Notes: generated by a model not told the origin, from the sequence alone. A stretch of DNA of 64,000 bases from Punctularia strigosozonata HHB-11173 SS5 (GCF_000264995.1 NW_006767441.1:328255-392254); one strand, 5' to 3'. Shown: positions 25,261 through 37,593, counted from the stretch's first letter. Translations and numbers: made by a program.

Positions 25261-27855
25261 TCATGCTCGTCGTTTCCGCGAGAACTTGTCTGCTGCGCAG
25301 AAGACCGCTTTCAGACCGCTGGACGCGATGTCCGTATCGGTCGCCACGCCCCACGCGCTCCGCCTTGGCTGTCCTTCCGCCTCGTATACCAGCTCGACGT
25401 ACGACGCCGCCTTGACCTCCGTACCCTCTCCCACGGAGTGCTCCGAGTATTCCCGGATGCTCAGCGTGCCCTCCCATTTCTTGTTGAGGGCGTCTAGCAG
25501 CGCCGATAGAGGACCGTTTCCCTGACCGGTGAGGCTCAGCGGCTCGCCGTCGACAAGGGCGTCCACGATGATCCGTCGGCCTTCTGCGTCCTCAAGAGGC
25601 TCCATCTTGTACGCCGTCATCGACAGCTTCGAGTCTGCGCTTTCGTAACCGTACGTGCTTTTGAAGAGATCCAGGAGAGCCTGGTACGATATTTCTCCTC
25701 CTTGTTCTTGTGCAGTGCGCTGCACGACCTCAAAGAACGCAGACTGCAAGCGACGAGGCAGCTCGAGTCCGAAGGAGTTGAGAATTTTGGACGCGATGTC
25801 CGCCTGCCCGGAACGAGCATAGAACCCGATGGAAAGCTTGAGCTCGGGCAGGGTCCGATCGCCTATGGCAGCGTTCACAGCGCTGAGGACAGCACGCAAA
25901 CCGGAGGCGGCAATATCGGTATCTACCCCAACGCCCCACCAGGACTGCGCCGATTTCTTCGTATCCTTGATGTTCTCCTGCGTGGGGACGAGCTCTACGT
26001 ACGAAGCGGCTCTCGCGGCATCGCCCTCGCCAATCGTGTGCTCCGTATACTCCCTAATGGTCAGATCAATGTCCAGATGCGTGCGGAGAGCGTTCATCAA
26101 AGCAGATAGGGGACCATTTCCGTCTCCACGAATGACTCGGAGGACGCCGTCCACGGACAACGTGCCATCGAACCGACGACGTTCGTCGGGCGCCTCCGTG
26201 ATTGCAACGTCGAGCTGGTCCAGATGATCGATAGCCTCTGCCGAGATTTTGAAGGATCGCAGGACCAAGCGACCCTGATAACTCGGCCCGCCGAAGAAAT
26301 ACGTCTTCCGGAAGGCGGTGGTAATATCGTCGACGGTCATCTCGCGCGCCTCGCGATCCGAAATGTCCTGAACAACCTGGTAGAATGCGACCTGCATCTT
26401 CCGGGGCAGGTCCAGCTGCAGGTGCTGCTTGACGAGATAGGAGATGCCGCCCTTGCCCGACTGGGAGTTGACACGGATAACGGCCTCGTACGTTTCGCCC
26501 AAATCGGCCGGGTCGATGGGAAGGTACGGTATATCCCACCAGAGGTTCTCGCCCTTTTTCGCGGCCTCTTGATGTCGGATTTTCTGCGCCTCGAAGCCCT
26601 TCTTGATCGCGTCCTGATGTGAGCCAGAGAACGCGGTGTGAACGAGCTCTCCCGCGTACGGGTGCCGAGGGTGTATGGGAAGGTCGTTGCAATGAGTGAC
26701 GACGTCTATGACGCCCTGCAGGTCGCTGAAATCAAGCTTCGGATTGATTCCTTGGGTGTAGAGGTTGAGAGCTAGGTTAACGATGTCGACATTTCCGGTT
26801 CGTTCTCCGTTCCCGAACAATGTGCCTTCGACTCGGTCCGCACCGGCCATTTGACCAAGCTCCGCAGCGGCGATACCGGTCCCTGCACCAGTGTGAGGCA
26901 TGATCTTGTGACGAGGCAGAGAGCCATTCACCTCGGTCATTATGGGGATGTAAACTAACAACCACCTTTTCTCTCTCGGATATTTTGGTGCAGAAGTTTT
27001 CGATCTGAGAGCGAGTCAGACATGAGTTTGCGTGTTAAAGTATACACAGCTTACCAAGTCGGCATAGTGATTTGGAGGTCCGACCTCCACGGTCGCAGGC
27101 AAATTGAAGATGATCCGCTCGTCCCCGGGCCCTGCCTTACCCCATGCGGCCTTGACCGCCTCGCAGACTTCAAGGGCAAATTCAGGCTCGGTCTGCGAGA
27201 ACGTCTCCGGACTGTACTCGTACTTGAATATCGTCCCGTACTTGGCAGTGCATTCGTCCGTGAGTTTGCGGACGATCTTGGTGTGTTGTATCGCAAGTTC
27301 GAGGGTCTTCTCTTTTGAGTTTCGAAAAACGACTTCGCGGAAACAGGGGCAGGTTGCGTTATACATGTGGAGGATGGCATATTTCGCTCCTGCGACGGCA
27401 TCGACAGTACGCTTGATCAAGTCTTCTCGCGCAGGGGTGAGAACCTGACGGTCTTGTGTTATTATGTTATGGTGTGTCCGTGGTCGACATAGAGACTCAC
27501 TTGAATCCATACGTCGTCCGGAATCTTCTTTTGTTCGACCAAACCGCGAACGAAATTGAAGTCGGTATCGCTGGCGGCGGGATACGCCACTTCGATCTCC
27601 TTCAATCCGCACTGCACGAGCTTGTCGAAGAACATGCTCTTCTGCTCGATGGTCATAGGATTTGCGAGCGATTGGTTGCCGTCACGAAGGTCGGTGGACA
27701 GCCAAATGGGAGGCTTGTTGAGGATACGACTCGGCCACTGGCGATTCTCGAGCTTGAGCGGCGTGTACGGCCGGTACTTTATTGATGGATCCGGTCTGGA
27801 TGGGCGTCAGTACAGGTGAGTCGCTGAGGATGTAGTTCGCATACAGCATCGGCAT
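25261..27855 (-). CDS. LEU4: 2-isopropylmalate synthase with a duplicated C-terminal regulatory module
   Basis: First committed enzyme of leucine synthesis: acetyl-CoA plus 2-ketoisovalerate gives 2-isopropylmalate. The first exon is only 11 bases (27855-27845). Joined to 27795 it gives [14 protein letters not shown], the typical LEU4 start. The TIM-barrel domain has the metal-site motif [12 protein letters not shown] and the HPHNDRG motif, the latter completed across introns. After the barrel, the linker-plus-allosteric (LeuA dimer) region occurs twice. Module A is about 26411-25870 ([14 protein letters not shown] to [11 protein letters not shown]). Module B is about 25768-25287 ([14 protein letters not shown] to [11 protein letters not shown]). 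Each contains GNGPLSAL, an IREY-x-EH-x-x-GEG block and AASYVELV. By my estimate the protein is about 180 residues longer than yeast LEU4. No mitochondrial presequence is seen. Confidence 0.94.
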
Positions 27856-27968
27856 TTTGTGGAGGCGGGGGTCAGAACGCTGTAGCAGCGCGGTGGCCAG
27901 GCTTTATGCACGGTCACGAGTATGTCGTAAACGAACGCGCTGATGTGCTGTTGGCAAAGGACGACCGT

Positions 27969-28090
27969 TGACTCGAGGACCGACTAGATCCGAAGGAACG
28001 AGAGGGGAGCGGGGAAGGACTTCAAAATTTGAGGTCATGGTCGGAGGTGAAGGTCACGAGCCGATCTAATCAGGACGAGAGCTTGACTCG
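27969..28090. promoter_or_regulatory. Two Gcn4-like TGACTCG sites in the LEU4/glutamyl-tRNA synthetase divergent promoter
   Basis: TGACTCG occurs at 27969-27975 and 28084-28090, each followed by a purine-rich step (TGACTCGAGG, TGACTCGAGA), in a 243-base region between two divergent starts. It differs from the Gcn4 consensus TGACTCA at the last base. This suggests shared amino-acid control of both genes, but the second site is within 10 bases of the synthetase ATG, so it may be chance. Confidence 0.35.
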
Positions 28091-28098
28091 AGACCACC

Positions 28099-30585
28099 AT
28101 GGCGTCCTTGACCGTATCGTCCGCGACCAGTCCGTTCCCGTACGCCGCGGTCGCGACAGCAGCCTACACTGGCAAGGCAGAGGTCCTCTTCGACTCGTCG
28201 GCCACCACGCCCGTCCTCGATCTCAATGGTGCCAAGTACACCGATGAAGTAGAGATCGTGCATGCTTTGGCCAAAGAGAGTGGAATCGCCGCAGACAGTA
28301 GCAAGGTTGTTTCTTTCTTGTATCCATGTGTAATCCGATCTCAACCCCGCCTTAGGCCACCTCGTTCGTGGAGATCGCCAAAGCGTTCGCCACCACCACA
28401 AGTGTACCCGATATCCTCGCAGCATTGAACACCGTCGACGATCACCTTGCCTTCCGTACGTTCCTCGTAGGTCATGATATAACGGCTGTAGATTGGATTC
28501 TGTGGGGATCCATCAAGGGTTAGTGCATCCTTTTTCTGTGGTGTTCATCTAATGAACCCGTCACAGGCTCCGTCAAAATCATCGGCTTACTGAAGAACAA
28601 CAAGCATGTGCATCTCAGCCGATGGTTCAACTACTTGGAAAGCCTCGAGTCGACGCAGCTCACGCTAGCCAAGCTTGCGGAGGCCAAAGCCAACAAGCTC
28701 CGATCCAATAAAACCGCTGCCTCGTTCGCTCTGGGACTGGCCAATGCGAAGGACGGCGAAGTTGTCACCCGATTCCCTCCTGAGCCCAGCGGGTATCTCC
28801 ACATCGGCCACGCGAAGGCAGCCATCCTCAATCAATACTTCGCCAAAATGTATCACGGCAAGTTGCTCATCCGGTTCGACGATACGAACCCGACGAAAGA
28901 GCGCGTACGTGAATGCTATTGCATATAGGTCAATCCATGTCTGACGCGATTCTTTCAGACTGAATTTGAGGAGACTATCCTCGAGGATCTCGCTCTGATG
29001 GACATCAAGGGCGATACAGTCACCCACACCTCCGACTGGTTCGATAAACTTTACGACTACGCCATCCAGATGATCAAGACCGGCAAAGCTTACGCCGACG
29101 ATACGGAACAAGCGCAAATGCGGCAGGAGCGCATGGACGGCATTGCTTCCAAGCGCCGTGAGTCAACTGTCGAGGAGAGCTTGGCACGCTTCGAGGAGAT
29201 GAAAGCCGGCACTCCGGAAGGCTTACGCTGGTGCATCCGCGCGAAGATGAGCGTCGACAACCCGAACAAGGCTCTCCGCGATCCCGTAATCTACCGCTGC
29301 AACGTGCTGCCCCACCATCGCACCGGCGACAGATGGAAGATTTACCCCACCTACGACTTCGCGTGCCCCGTGGTCGACTCGCTCGAGGGCGTCACCCACG
29401 CATTGCGTACGAACGAGTACCGCGACCGCAACCCGCAATATCAGTGGATGATAGAGGCCCTCAACCTGCGCCCTGTGCATATCTGGGACTTCAGCCGTCT
29501 CAACTTCATCTACACCCTGCTTTCCAAGCGCAAGCTGCATTGGTTCGTGGATCAAGGCCTCGTGCGCGGCTGGGATGATCCAAGGTTCCCGACAGTCCGT
29601 GGTATCCGTCGCCGGGGCCTGACTGTCGAGGCTCTCCGTCAGTTCATGTTACTTCAGGGCCCCTCACAAGCGGTCGTCTCGCTCGAGTGGGATTCGATCT
29701 GGGCTCTCAACAAGAAGATTATCGACCCGGTTGCCCCTCGGTTCTGGGCACTTTCTAAGGACAAGGTGGTCCCGGTGACGATCACTGGTGGCCCCTCGTC
29801 CCCGGAAGTGAAGGTTCTTCCGAAACATAAGAAAAACCCGGATGTCGGCGAGAAGAAGACGGTCTACTCCTCTACGATCCTTGTTGAACAGGAGGATGCA
29901 CTCACCTTCGAAGACAACGAAGAGGTTAATATTCTGATCTTTCGCTCGTTGAGCAGGTCACTGATCCGGTTCCTTGTAGATCACCCTCATGGACTGGGGG
30001 AATGCCATCGTTCGCTCCAAGTCTACCGGCCCGTCCGGCGAAATAGCCGCTATAATCATGGAGCTCCATCTTGGCGGCGATTTCCGCAAGACCAAGAAGA
30101 AGGTGACATGGCTTCCTCAGCCTCAAGGCGAACACACCCTAGTAGATGTCACCCTCCTCGATTACGACTACATCATCACCAAGAAGAAGCTCGAGGAAAC
30201 CGACGACGTCAAGGACTTCGTGACCCCAGTCACCGAGTTCCGGGAGGAGGCTGTTGCAGATGCCAACGTACGCGAGCTCCAGAAGGGCGACATCATCCAG
30301 TTCGAGCGCAAGGGTTACTATATAGTCGACAGCGCAGAAGGCGGCAAATTCGAATTCATCCACATTCCAGACGGACGGGCTGCCAGTTTGGCCAGTAAGG
30401 CGGGTGCAGCGACTCCCGCCGAACCGGTCAAGAATTCAAAGTCTGCGGACTCGACACCCGCCAAGGTATTGGATACTCCGGTCGACACCAAAATGTACCA
30501 GGTTGAGAAGGTTTACGGGGATGACAGTGCTATACCACCAGCAGATACCAAGATGTACAAGGTCAAGAACGTATACGATAGTTGA
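28099..30585 (+). CDS. GUS1: Glutamyl-tRNA synthetase, cytosolic
   Basis: Class I aminoacyl-tRNA synthetase charging tRNA-Glu in the cytosol. The start has strong context (CCACCATGG). The N-terminal ~170 residues form a GST-like domain ([27 protein letters not shown]), which in yeast binds the Arc1 cofactor. The catalytic domain has the HIGH motif as [16 protein letters not shown] and the KMSKS-type motif as LLSKRKL, then [17 protein letters not shown]. The anticodon-binding beta-barrel domain follows ([20 protein letters not shown]). The short C-terminal tail contains a near-duplicate peptide, [11 protein letters not shown] and [11 protein letters not shown], separated by about ten residues. 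Introns are short. The gene is divergent from LEU4. Confidence 0.95.
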
Positions 30586-30868
30586 ATGTTTCGGTAGATA
30601 TAAGCAATTGAAAATTTAAGGGGGCTGCATCACTGTCCCATGATGCACTGTTATTTTATTTTGTTCATGATTGGCTACAATACAATGCTAAAGTATGCGT
30701 GTTCGATGATTTGGATGGATTGATGAAGTACAAGCGTGTCAAATGGTCAGGGGTTACTATATAGGTCGAGTCCAGAAGGGAACGGTGATCCATAGAATGA
30801 GGGCATAGAGGAATGGATAATGTACACACCGAGGCCCATGGCAGTCCGGACCGAGTCGGGGTCCAGAA

Positions 30869-33800
30869 TCAACGATATTGTTGAACCAACTCTTCGAGCT
30901 CTTGAACGACTTCCGACATGGTCGGTCGATCCTTGTGGTCTTGCGCCCACATACGTTCGATGAGTGCAACAATCTCCGGGCACCAGCGTTTTGCAAGTCC
31001 ACTGACGGAAGGGCGCTGTCCTTTAGCGCCAACCAAGTCATAAATAGCGTGCTCGTTCATGCCCTGACGTTGGTTTAGTTCGCCGTCCGAATAAAATGCG
31101 GAAGGATAATCTGACCTCCCACGGAAACTTCTTGTTCGGCAGATGCCACTGTAGGATCTCCCAAAAGACCATGCCACAGGAGAATACGTCGACCTTAAGA
31201 TTGTACTTGGGATGAGGGCTCCATAATTCGGGGGCCTGCCAATTGACCGTGCCAACAAGGCTTCGCATCATCGACCGCGTGCTTTGCTTAACTTTCGCCA
31301 GCCCGAAGTCGGCAATCTTCGCCTTGCCTTGACTGGTGATGAGGATATTCGAACTCTTGCAGTCGCGGTGAATGACGGATGGTTTGCGCAAGTGCAGATA
31401 CTCGATACCCCGGGCGATATCAAGCATCATGCCCAGGACCTTATACAGAGACGGTGGTTGGACGTTTCGAATGTAGTCGAACAGATCGCCGTTCGAGCAC
31501 AGTTCAGTGACGATCATGACAGGCGTGTCCCGCGTGTTCTCTGGAATGCTTACTCCGAACTAATATTATATTTGCTTTAGTCCGGGAATAGACAACAGGA
31601 AGCAGCAGTCACGTACGAATCGAACTATGTTCGGATGATCGAACAGCCCGAGGAGTTTGAGCTCTTTGATATCCACTGTGGCGGAGTCCATGTTAACGCG
31701 AGACCCATCCTCGACGTCAAACTCAGACTTACTTGCAGTCAGTTGGCCACGGAACTCGGCAATGGCGACCCTTCTTCCCTTATATTTCCCTGTAAATACG
31801 TCTTTGAAACCACCGCTCCCGATCTTGTCAAGCTTCGTCAGCTTATCTGCCGGGATTTCCCGTTCTTCCAACCCCAAACTCTCCAGGTCCAACTCAAGTT
31901 CCGGCTCCGTCTCTTTGCAATTAACTTGCTGGGACAAGGGGGGTGTCCGAGGTTCATCCGTGTGAAAGTGTGAGCGGCGAAGAAGGATGGGCGTCTGAGG
32001 AGGACTGCCGCTCCGTGTCTTCATTCTCCTACCAGGACGAACAGTTGAAGGAGGACGTGCAGTACCCGCTGATGACGGTGAAAGTGTTTGATGATCACGC
32101 CAATGTAACAAGGACTCTGCTAATTGCGGCTTCGTCCCTTGAACGTCGAGATCACGGCTCTCGCACATTCTGACTAGATCATCTCGTCGTAGGCGAACGA
32201 GGGTCTTCGCTGTGGCGGCGGTGAGGTCGATCTCTGCCAACATAGAATGCCGCAAGTCAGTAGCATAAACAAGGTACTTCGCCAACCACAAACCTTCTTC
32301 CATGGGTTCATCCTCCTCTTCACCTTCAGCATCGGCATCCTCGACCTCTTCCTCGACCTCTTGATCATCCGAGTTGTCTCCTTCGTCATCCTCAGCGTGC
32401 GCATCATCCATATCCTCGTCGCCGACGATTTTGCCGCTTCTTAGCCTCTTGGGCGTGACCTCCACGGCCGTCTCGTCGCCTTCATCAACTTCGCCTTCAT
32501 CACCTTCTTCCTGTTCCTCCTCCTCTTCACCATCCTCAGCATCGCCCTCCTCGCCCTCCTCGTCTATAATCGCCTGATCTCCTTCACTAGGTGGGGTTGC
32601 AGTCTGGGTGAGCGTTCGCCTAGGCCGGAGGCGGCGCCGTAGAGGCGTCCTTCGACCTAAGGGTGGTGGTGTGGGCGACGGGGATGAAACAAGCTCGTCA
32701 ACCTCTTCCTCCTCCCCGTTGCCTTCATCCAACAATTTGTCCTCCTCTTCGGTATCCGATTCCTTGAGCGACCCCACCCTGCCCTTCGCCTTACGCATGG
32801 GAGTTTTCCTCCTTCCAAGCTCATCCACGGTTTCGTCGTCTTTGACTGCTCGTCCTTTTCCTTTGACAGCTCTCCCCCGGCTCGGGCGAGGCGTCGCCAT
32901 TTGCTGGCTGTCTTCGAGCTCCGTGAGGTCAGTGAGTTCACTCTCTTCATCGGCCTCTTGACTCGATTCCCTCGACGAGTATACTCGGACATCTTCGTTG
33001 AAGTCAACTTGACGCGCTTTTCCTCGGCGAGAGGCTGAGCTTTTGAGTGAAGAGGTGGTGCTGCTGCCTGAGACCTGGCGAGTACGAAGCCGTGTGAGAG
33101 GGGGTGATGGGAGCGACGCCGAAGCCGTGGACGTCGTAGGGGAACGAGAGGAATTGGCATGAGCATTACGCCGTCTACACGGTAGTGAGCGGTCTGAATG
33201 TCGGATGTCAATATATAACGTACCTCGTCAAGAACGAAGGATTTTGAGCCACAGGACTTCTTGATCCCCCAGCAATCTTCGGAGCCTTTTTCGCCTCGGC
33301 GACACCTAACTGTCCCATAGAGAGACTACGCGCGTTGGGCATTTGCTTGGACACCACGCCAAGTTCGTGCACTGTCACTCGACGACGAAGCGCGCTGGCA
33401 CGGGCGGGATACCGGTTACGTAACTCGTTCTCTTCATCGCCGGCAACGTTCCCATCCTCCGAGGAATAATCGCTCGAGTTGCCATCACCACGGCCAGGAG
33501 GTGACGATGGCGGCAGCTCTGCGGTATCGTCACGAGCTTCGATGATAGCGTGCACTATCTCCTGTTTTGTGAGACTCTCGGCGTCCTCGGACAATCCGGC
33601 TTCAGCGTATAGACGGACGAGCTCTTCTTTTCGAAGCCGCAGGAGTTCGCGTTCGGAGGCCTCGTGAATGAGGTAGTTATCACCTTCTAGAGTCGACATG
33701 AGTGGTTGACGCCAACAGCTCAGCCTCTCTCACAGCCGCTCACCAGGCTTCCATTCGTCATCTTCCTCCCCCTCAGGATCAGACCCGCTCCATTGCCCTG

Positions 33801-34221
33801 CAAAATCAACGTCCATAGAGCTAGCAGCCTCTTCGTCCGTCGTCACGTCCGAGCGCGTCGAACGCTGGCGCTTCATCTTGCCTGCACCACGCGTTGGGCG
33901 CCCATGGGCATGTCCATTCTCATTGCCGCTCGGGACGCGCTTTCGCTTCGCGCCAACCTGGGCAGCAAATGTTTCTGCACGATACATGCCGTCTCGAGCT
34001 AACAACCGAAGGCGTGACGGAAGCCTGCGCAAATTGAGGTGCAGCGGTACCAAGACGGCACGATCTGTTGAGGAAGACGCGACCGAGGCGTGGGAAGACG
34101 CTGACTTGGGAGCGCTGGCACTTGTTGGATGTCGCAACGAGTACTTCCGGCGCCCTACGGGCGAGTTCGAGCACAACGACGCTTGTCTATGCCGGTAAGG
34201 TGACCGCCGCTGCTGTGCCAT
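30869..34221 (-). CDS. SAP-domain protein kinase (TKL-like) lacking the VAIK lysine
   Basis: Large predicted nuclear kinase. The first exon is 34221-33734. An intron of 47 bases (33733-33687) joins GERL to EGDNYLIHEASERE in frame. A SAP-like helix pair follows (RLRKEELVRLYAEAGL), then a second SAP motif in the middle (LVRLRRDDLVRMCESRDL, near 32200), separated by long Asp/Glu-rich stretches and basic patches. The kinase domain is at the C-terminus: glycine loop IGSGGFKDVF, HRD loop VIHRDCKSSNIL, DFG as ADFGLA, and TVNWQAPE. The expected VAIK reads VAIAEFRG, so Ala stands where the ATP-anchoring Lys normally is; the codon is at 31758-31760. SAP motifs often bind A+T-rich DNA, so action on chromatin is inferred. 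If the ATG at 33699 is used instead, the first exon is lost. Confidence 0.82.
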
Positions 34222-34632
34222 GCCCAGTTCCTGAGCCCGTTGGGTTGATCAAACTAACCCTCGAGGATTAGTGGTAGAGTACGCCAGAGTCCAGCTTGAT
34301 CAACTGGATTGAGAGAAGTAGTGTCTTTGGGCCGAGATTAATTGCACTGCTACACAGGAGTGAAGTTGCCGCCTCCTTAGTCGCCGTGGTCGCCGCCGTG
34401 GTCGTCGTCGTTGAGAGGAACTCGGTTGGCTCACGTGGCTGTGTGCAACTTAGACTCGAACGGGATCTGGTATTGTTGCAGGCTCTGATCTAGTCGACTG
34501 TTGACATGACCTTTGAATGCCTTTACGTCATGAGCTGAGGTGATTGACGTTGGTCATAGACCCCAGAATGTTCCGGGCATATTAATCACGTGAGCTTAGT
34601 CATGGCTGTACGTGCCCGTTGCGTTGCATTGA

Positions 34633-35845
34633 TGTCGGGCTCCCCGGCTCCTAAACCACCGCGTTGTATGTAGCTCCTGGCGCGAACGCGAGGCTTAATA
34701 TAGAGTGATGCTTCTTGATTACGAGAATTTGATATCAGCTTCCTTTTTGGTCAGTGAAAGTCAGGAGCACAACGCGATAGAGCGGCTGGCCAAACTTGTG
34801 ATTTGAAATCGCGGCAGCGCTCGGCGCACCTCATTACTTACCTCAATAACACTGAGCATAGTAAGGGTAGCTGCCATGCAAATCCTGACCGATATCACGT
34901 GGCTGCCAAAAATGGCTTCAAATTTCATCTGCTCTTGCAGTTTTACTCTTTCGTCGGAGTCGTAACCTATGATCCCTACTAATGAACTGTATCTAGACAA
35001 TATAGGTCGTGCATTGGTGATCGTGCTTGATCTGCAGGAGGAGAAGGGCCTTCAAGCAGTCGATCATATCATGTGACATCGGTCAAGATTTGCATGACAG
35101 CTACCTTAGGTTCGGATCAGGCCCTCTTCTGACCGTGGGACGTGCTTTGTATTGGTGGGAATATTGCCACGCGCGTCGCGTCCCTTCGTCTAGTGTTGCC
35201 GCAAGTCAAGCTGAGTCGAGCCGAGTCGACAAAATTGCAATAACTTGCTTATCAAGTTACGACAAGCCAATTTGTGAGTTCGGCTTGCGAGTTGGCGGAC
35301 AGTTTCCCACCCTGCGACCGGACCTAGCGGCGACATTGAGCTGTGGCAGGTCAATGTTTGGCACCCTGACAATCAAGCCGTTCAGCCAAGGCCACGTTTT
35401 CATCGTGTGAACCGATTCTCTGCATGGACCAATCGGTAGTGTCGCTGAACGTGGGATAACAGCAGTGCCAACTCGCAAGCTCACGCAAGTCGAACTCGAG
35501 GCCCACAAGCCAAGTTGAGTTGTCGTTTTTGCAAGTTGAGTTGAGTTGGAATTGACTTCAACTCAACTTGGCGGCAACACTACCTTCGTCAGAGGTGCGC
35601 GGAGCAAGGGCTTGCTCCGAACCAGGGCTTACGAGTGTCATGAGAATTTTGCTGGGAGGCAAAGTGCACAGCTTGAGCTACGATCGTCGACGGGCTTCCC
35701 AGCTGCTCCTGACTTTAACTGACCAAAACGGAAGAAGCAACTTTATTCAGCACCATCCCCTAACTGGTGGGACTTAGTAGGATTAAGCCTCCAGGAGCTA
35801 CAACGCGATACAAGCGGTGGTTTAGGAACCTGGAGCTCGACGCGC
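34633..35845. mobile_element. Non-autonomous element with long inverted terminal regions
   Basis: Two arms of about 140 bases face each other at about 34633-34769 and 35704-35845. Shared blocks, in inverted orientation, include CTAAACCACCGC, GTAGCTCCTGG, AGGCTTAAT, TTTTGGTCAGT and AAAGTCAGGAGCA, in the same order with small gaps. The region between them codes for no recognisable transposase. A smaller element (35191-35582) is inserted inside; without it the unit is about 0.8 kb. I could not settle the exact ends or a target-site duplication, so the family is open. Arm divergence suggests it is old. Confidence 0.65.
35191..35582. mobile_element. hAT-type MITE, nested in the larger element
   Basis: 392-base element with perfect 12-base terminal inverted repeats TAGTGTTGCCGC...GCGGCAACACTA. 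It is flanked by a perfect 8-base target-site duplication CCTTCGTC (35183-35190 and 35583-35590). 8-base duplications and TA/CA-GTGTTGCC-like ends are typical of the hAT superfamily. Subterminal regions are rich in AAGTTGAGTT/AACTCAACTT repeats on both strands, as hAT transposases prefer. No transposase frame is present, so it is non-autonomous. The intact duplication and ends suggest a fairly recent insertion. Confidence 0.88.
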
Positions 35846-36012
35846 ATGGAGCGACAATAATATCTGTCATCGACACAGTCGCGCAGCATCAGGGGGCCTG
35901 CGGCCCTGCTGGGCAACATCAACAGCGTCCCTCAAAACCTCGTTAGCGCTCTGCATAATTTCTGCCTCACTGAAGCTTGTCTCGTCCCGAACATTCCTTG
36001 ACTCTTCTCGCG

Positions 36013-37593
36013 ATGCTAGTCTTCCTCAGGCTGTTGTTCTGCTTGATGGGCTCGGCCCATGTCCTAGCAGCTCCAGGGCTCTGGCCTGCTGCTCAGACAC
36101 CCCTGGGTAATAGCGGGCCCGGTTCACGCGCCGTATTTCCATTACCGAACAATTCAGCACTCGTGCAGCCCGTCTTGAAAGACCTGTCGATTGCGAACAT
36201 GCGGGAGACCCTCACCAAATATACAGCTTTCCCGAACAGACGTTCGTATTGTTGGCCTATGTTATTTTTCGAGTCTCACAGACGCATCTTTCATATCCAT
36301 AGACCATGAGACACCAGTGAGCAGTGCATGCAAGCTCGTCATACGGACTCGTACTGATAACGTTTATCAGTGGGGATTGATAGCGCAAAAATGGCTATAC
36401 TCCAAGGTTATCGAGGTAAGTGGTTTGCATCCACTTCGTGGACGTGCCCTAAGGAACCACAGACGGCTGTCGTAGCATCGCACAAGTACGGACTTCCTGA
36501 CGTGGAAGAGATGCACCACGCAAAGTGGGCCCAAAACTCAATAGTGCGTTCAAAAGCCTCTCACCGCCGACTTCGTGCATACCACCCACGGCGAACTTCA
36601 GGTTGCGAGGATCCGTGGATCAGATCCCGAAGCGGGCGTTGTCATTCTCGGCGCTCATTTGGACAGGTATGTCCTGCGGGCAGCCGGAGTCTCAAATGGC
36701 GTGCTTACACTCGAACTTTAGCAAGAACTACCAAAATCCCCAAGGCATCGCCCCAGGTGCCGACGACGACGGTTCAGGTACGGTGGCCATTTTGGAGGTC
36801 TATCGGTCTCTCTTGGCCGCCAACTTCACGCCGACTCGGACTGTTGAGTTTCATTGGTACGCTGCCGAAGAAGGAGGCGCTCTGGGATCAGAGGAGGTAG
36901 CGCGTCTTTACAAAGGACGCGATGTCAACGTTGTTGGTCAGCTACAGGTGCGATACATAGCGAGCTTTGAGCGCACGCTTGCCGACTGCTGATCACAGTA
37001 TAGATGGATGGTCTTGCGTGGGTCATGAAAGGCACGCGGGAAGAAATGGCTATCGCTATCCCACATTCTGACAGCGGGTAGGTGCGCGATCGCGTAAGAA
37101 AGGCGAGACGACTGACTTGCAGTCGGGATCGTTAGACTTATCAGTTTCGTCCAAGCGCTCATTGAAACTTACTGCAAGCTCCCGTGGGTAACGTTCACAC
37201 CCCCGAATAGCGCAGGCAGCGATCAGTGAGTGTCCATCAACTCTCCCGGCTCACAACGGCATGATTCGATCCTCGCGCTTTGCAGCATGATGTGGACTCG
37301 GCAAGGTTACCCAGCAGCGTGGGTTGCAGGTACGTGTACTCAGCCCTGCATAGCCTAGCCGGGTTTCTGAACGATGCCGATTGCACGCGCAGAGGGCACA
37401 TTCGAACATATGGGGACATACATCCACACTGAGAATGAGTGAGCCACGATGAAAATGTACCTTGATGAGAGGTTCTGACGTCTCTGCCCTCAGTCGTATC
37501 GACATCTCGGACGAATTCAGCTTCGAGCATATGCTCGAGTTCGCCAAGCTGGGGGTCGCGTACGCAATTGAACTGGGAAGATGGGAGCAGTGA
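36013..37593 (+). CDS. Secreted M28 (leucine) aminopeptidase
   Basis: Zinc exopeptidase removing N-terminal residues from peptides outside the cell. The signal peptide is clear (MLVFLRLLFCLMGSAHVLA). The upstream in-frame TTG at 35977 is not a start. After joining short exons, the metal and catalytic motifs are GAHLDS (Zn His), PGADDDGSGT (bridging Asp) and AAEEGGALGS (catalytic Glu and Zn Glu). Later blocks QMDGLAWVMKGT, FVQALIETYC, TPPNSAGSD and TRQGYPAAWVAEG follow, with a second His/Asp-type region in GTYIHTENDRID near 37430-37505. The end is AIELGRWEQ at 37593. All expected ligands are present, so it looks active. Likely role: nitrogen gain from protein. Confidence 0.88.

Noticed and set aside
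33730-34221. Separate small gene upstream of the kinase
   Set aside because: A clean 47-base GT-AG intron joins its last codons in frame to the kinase N-terminus, so it is better read as the first exon.
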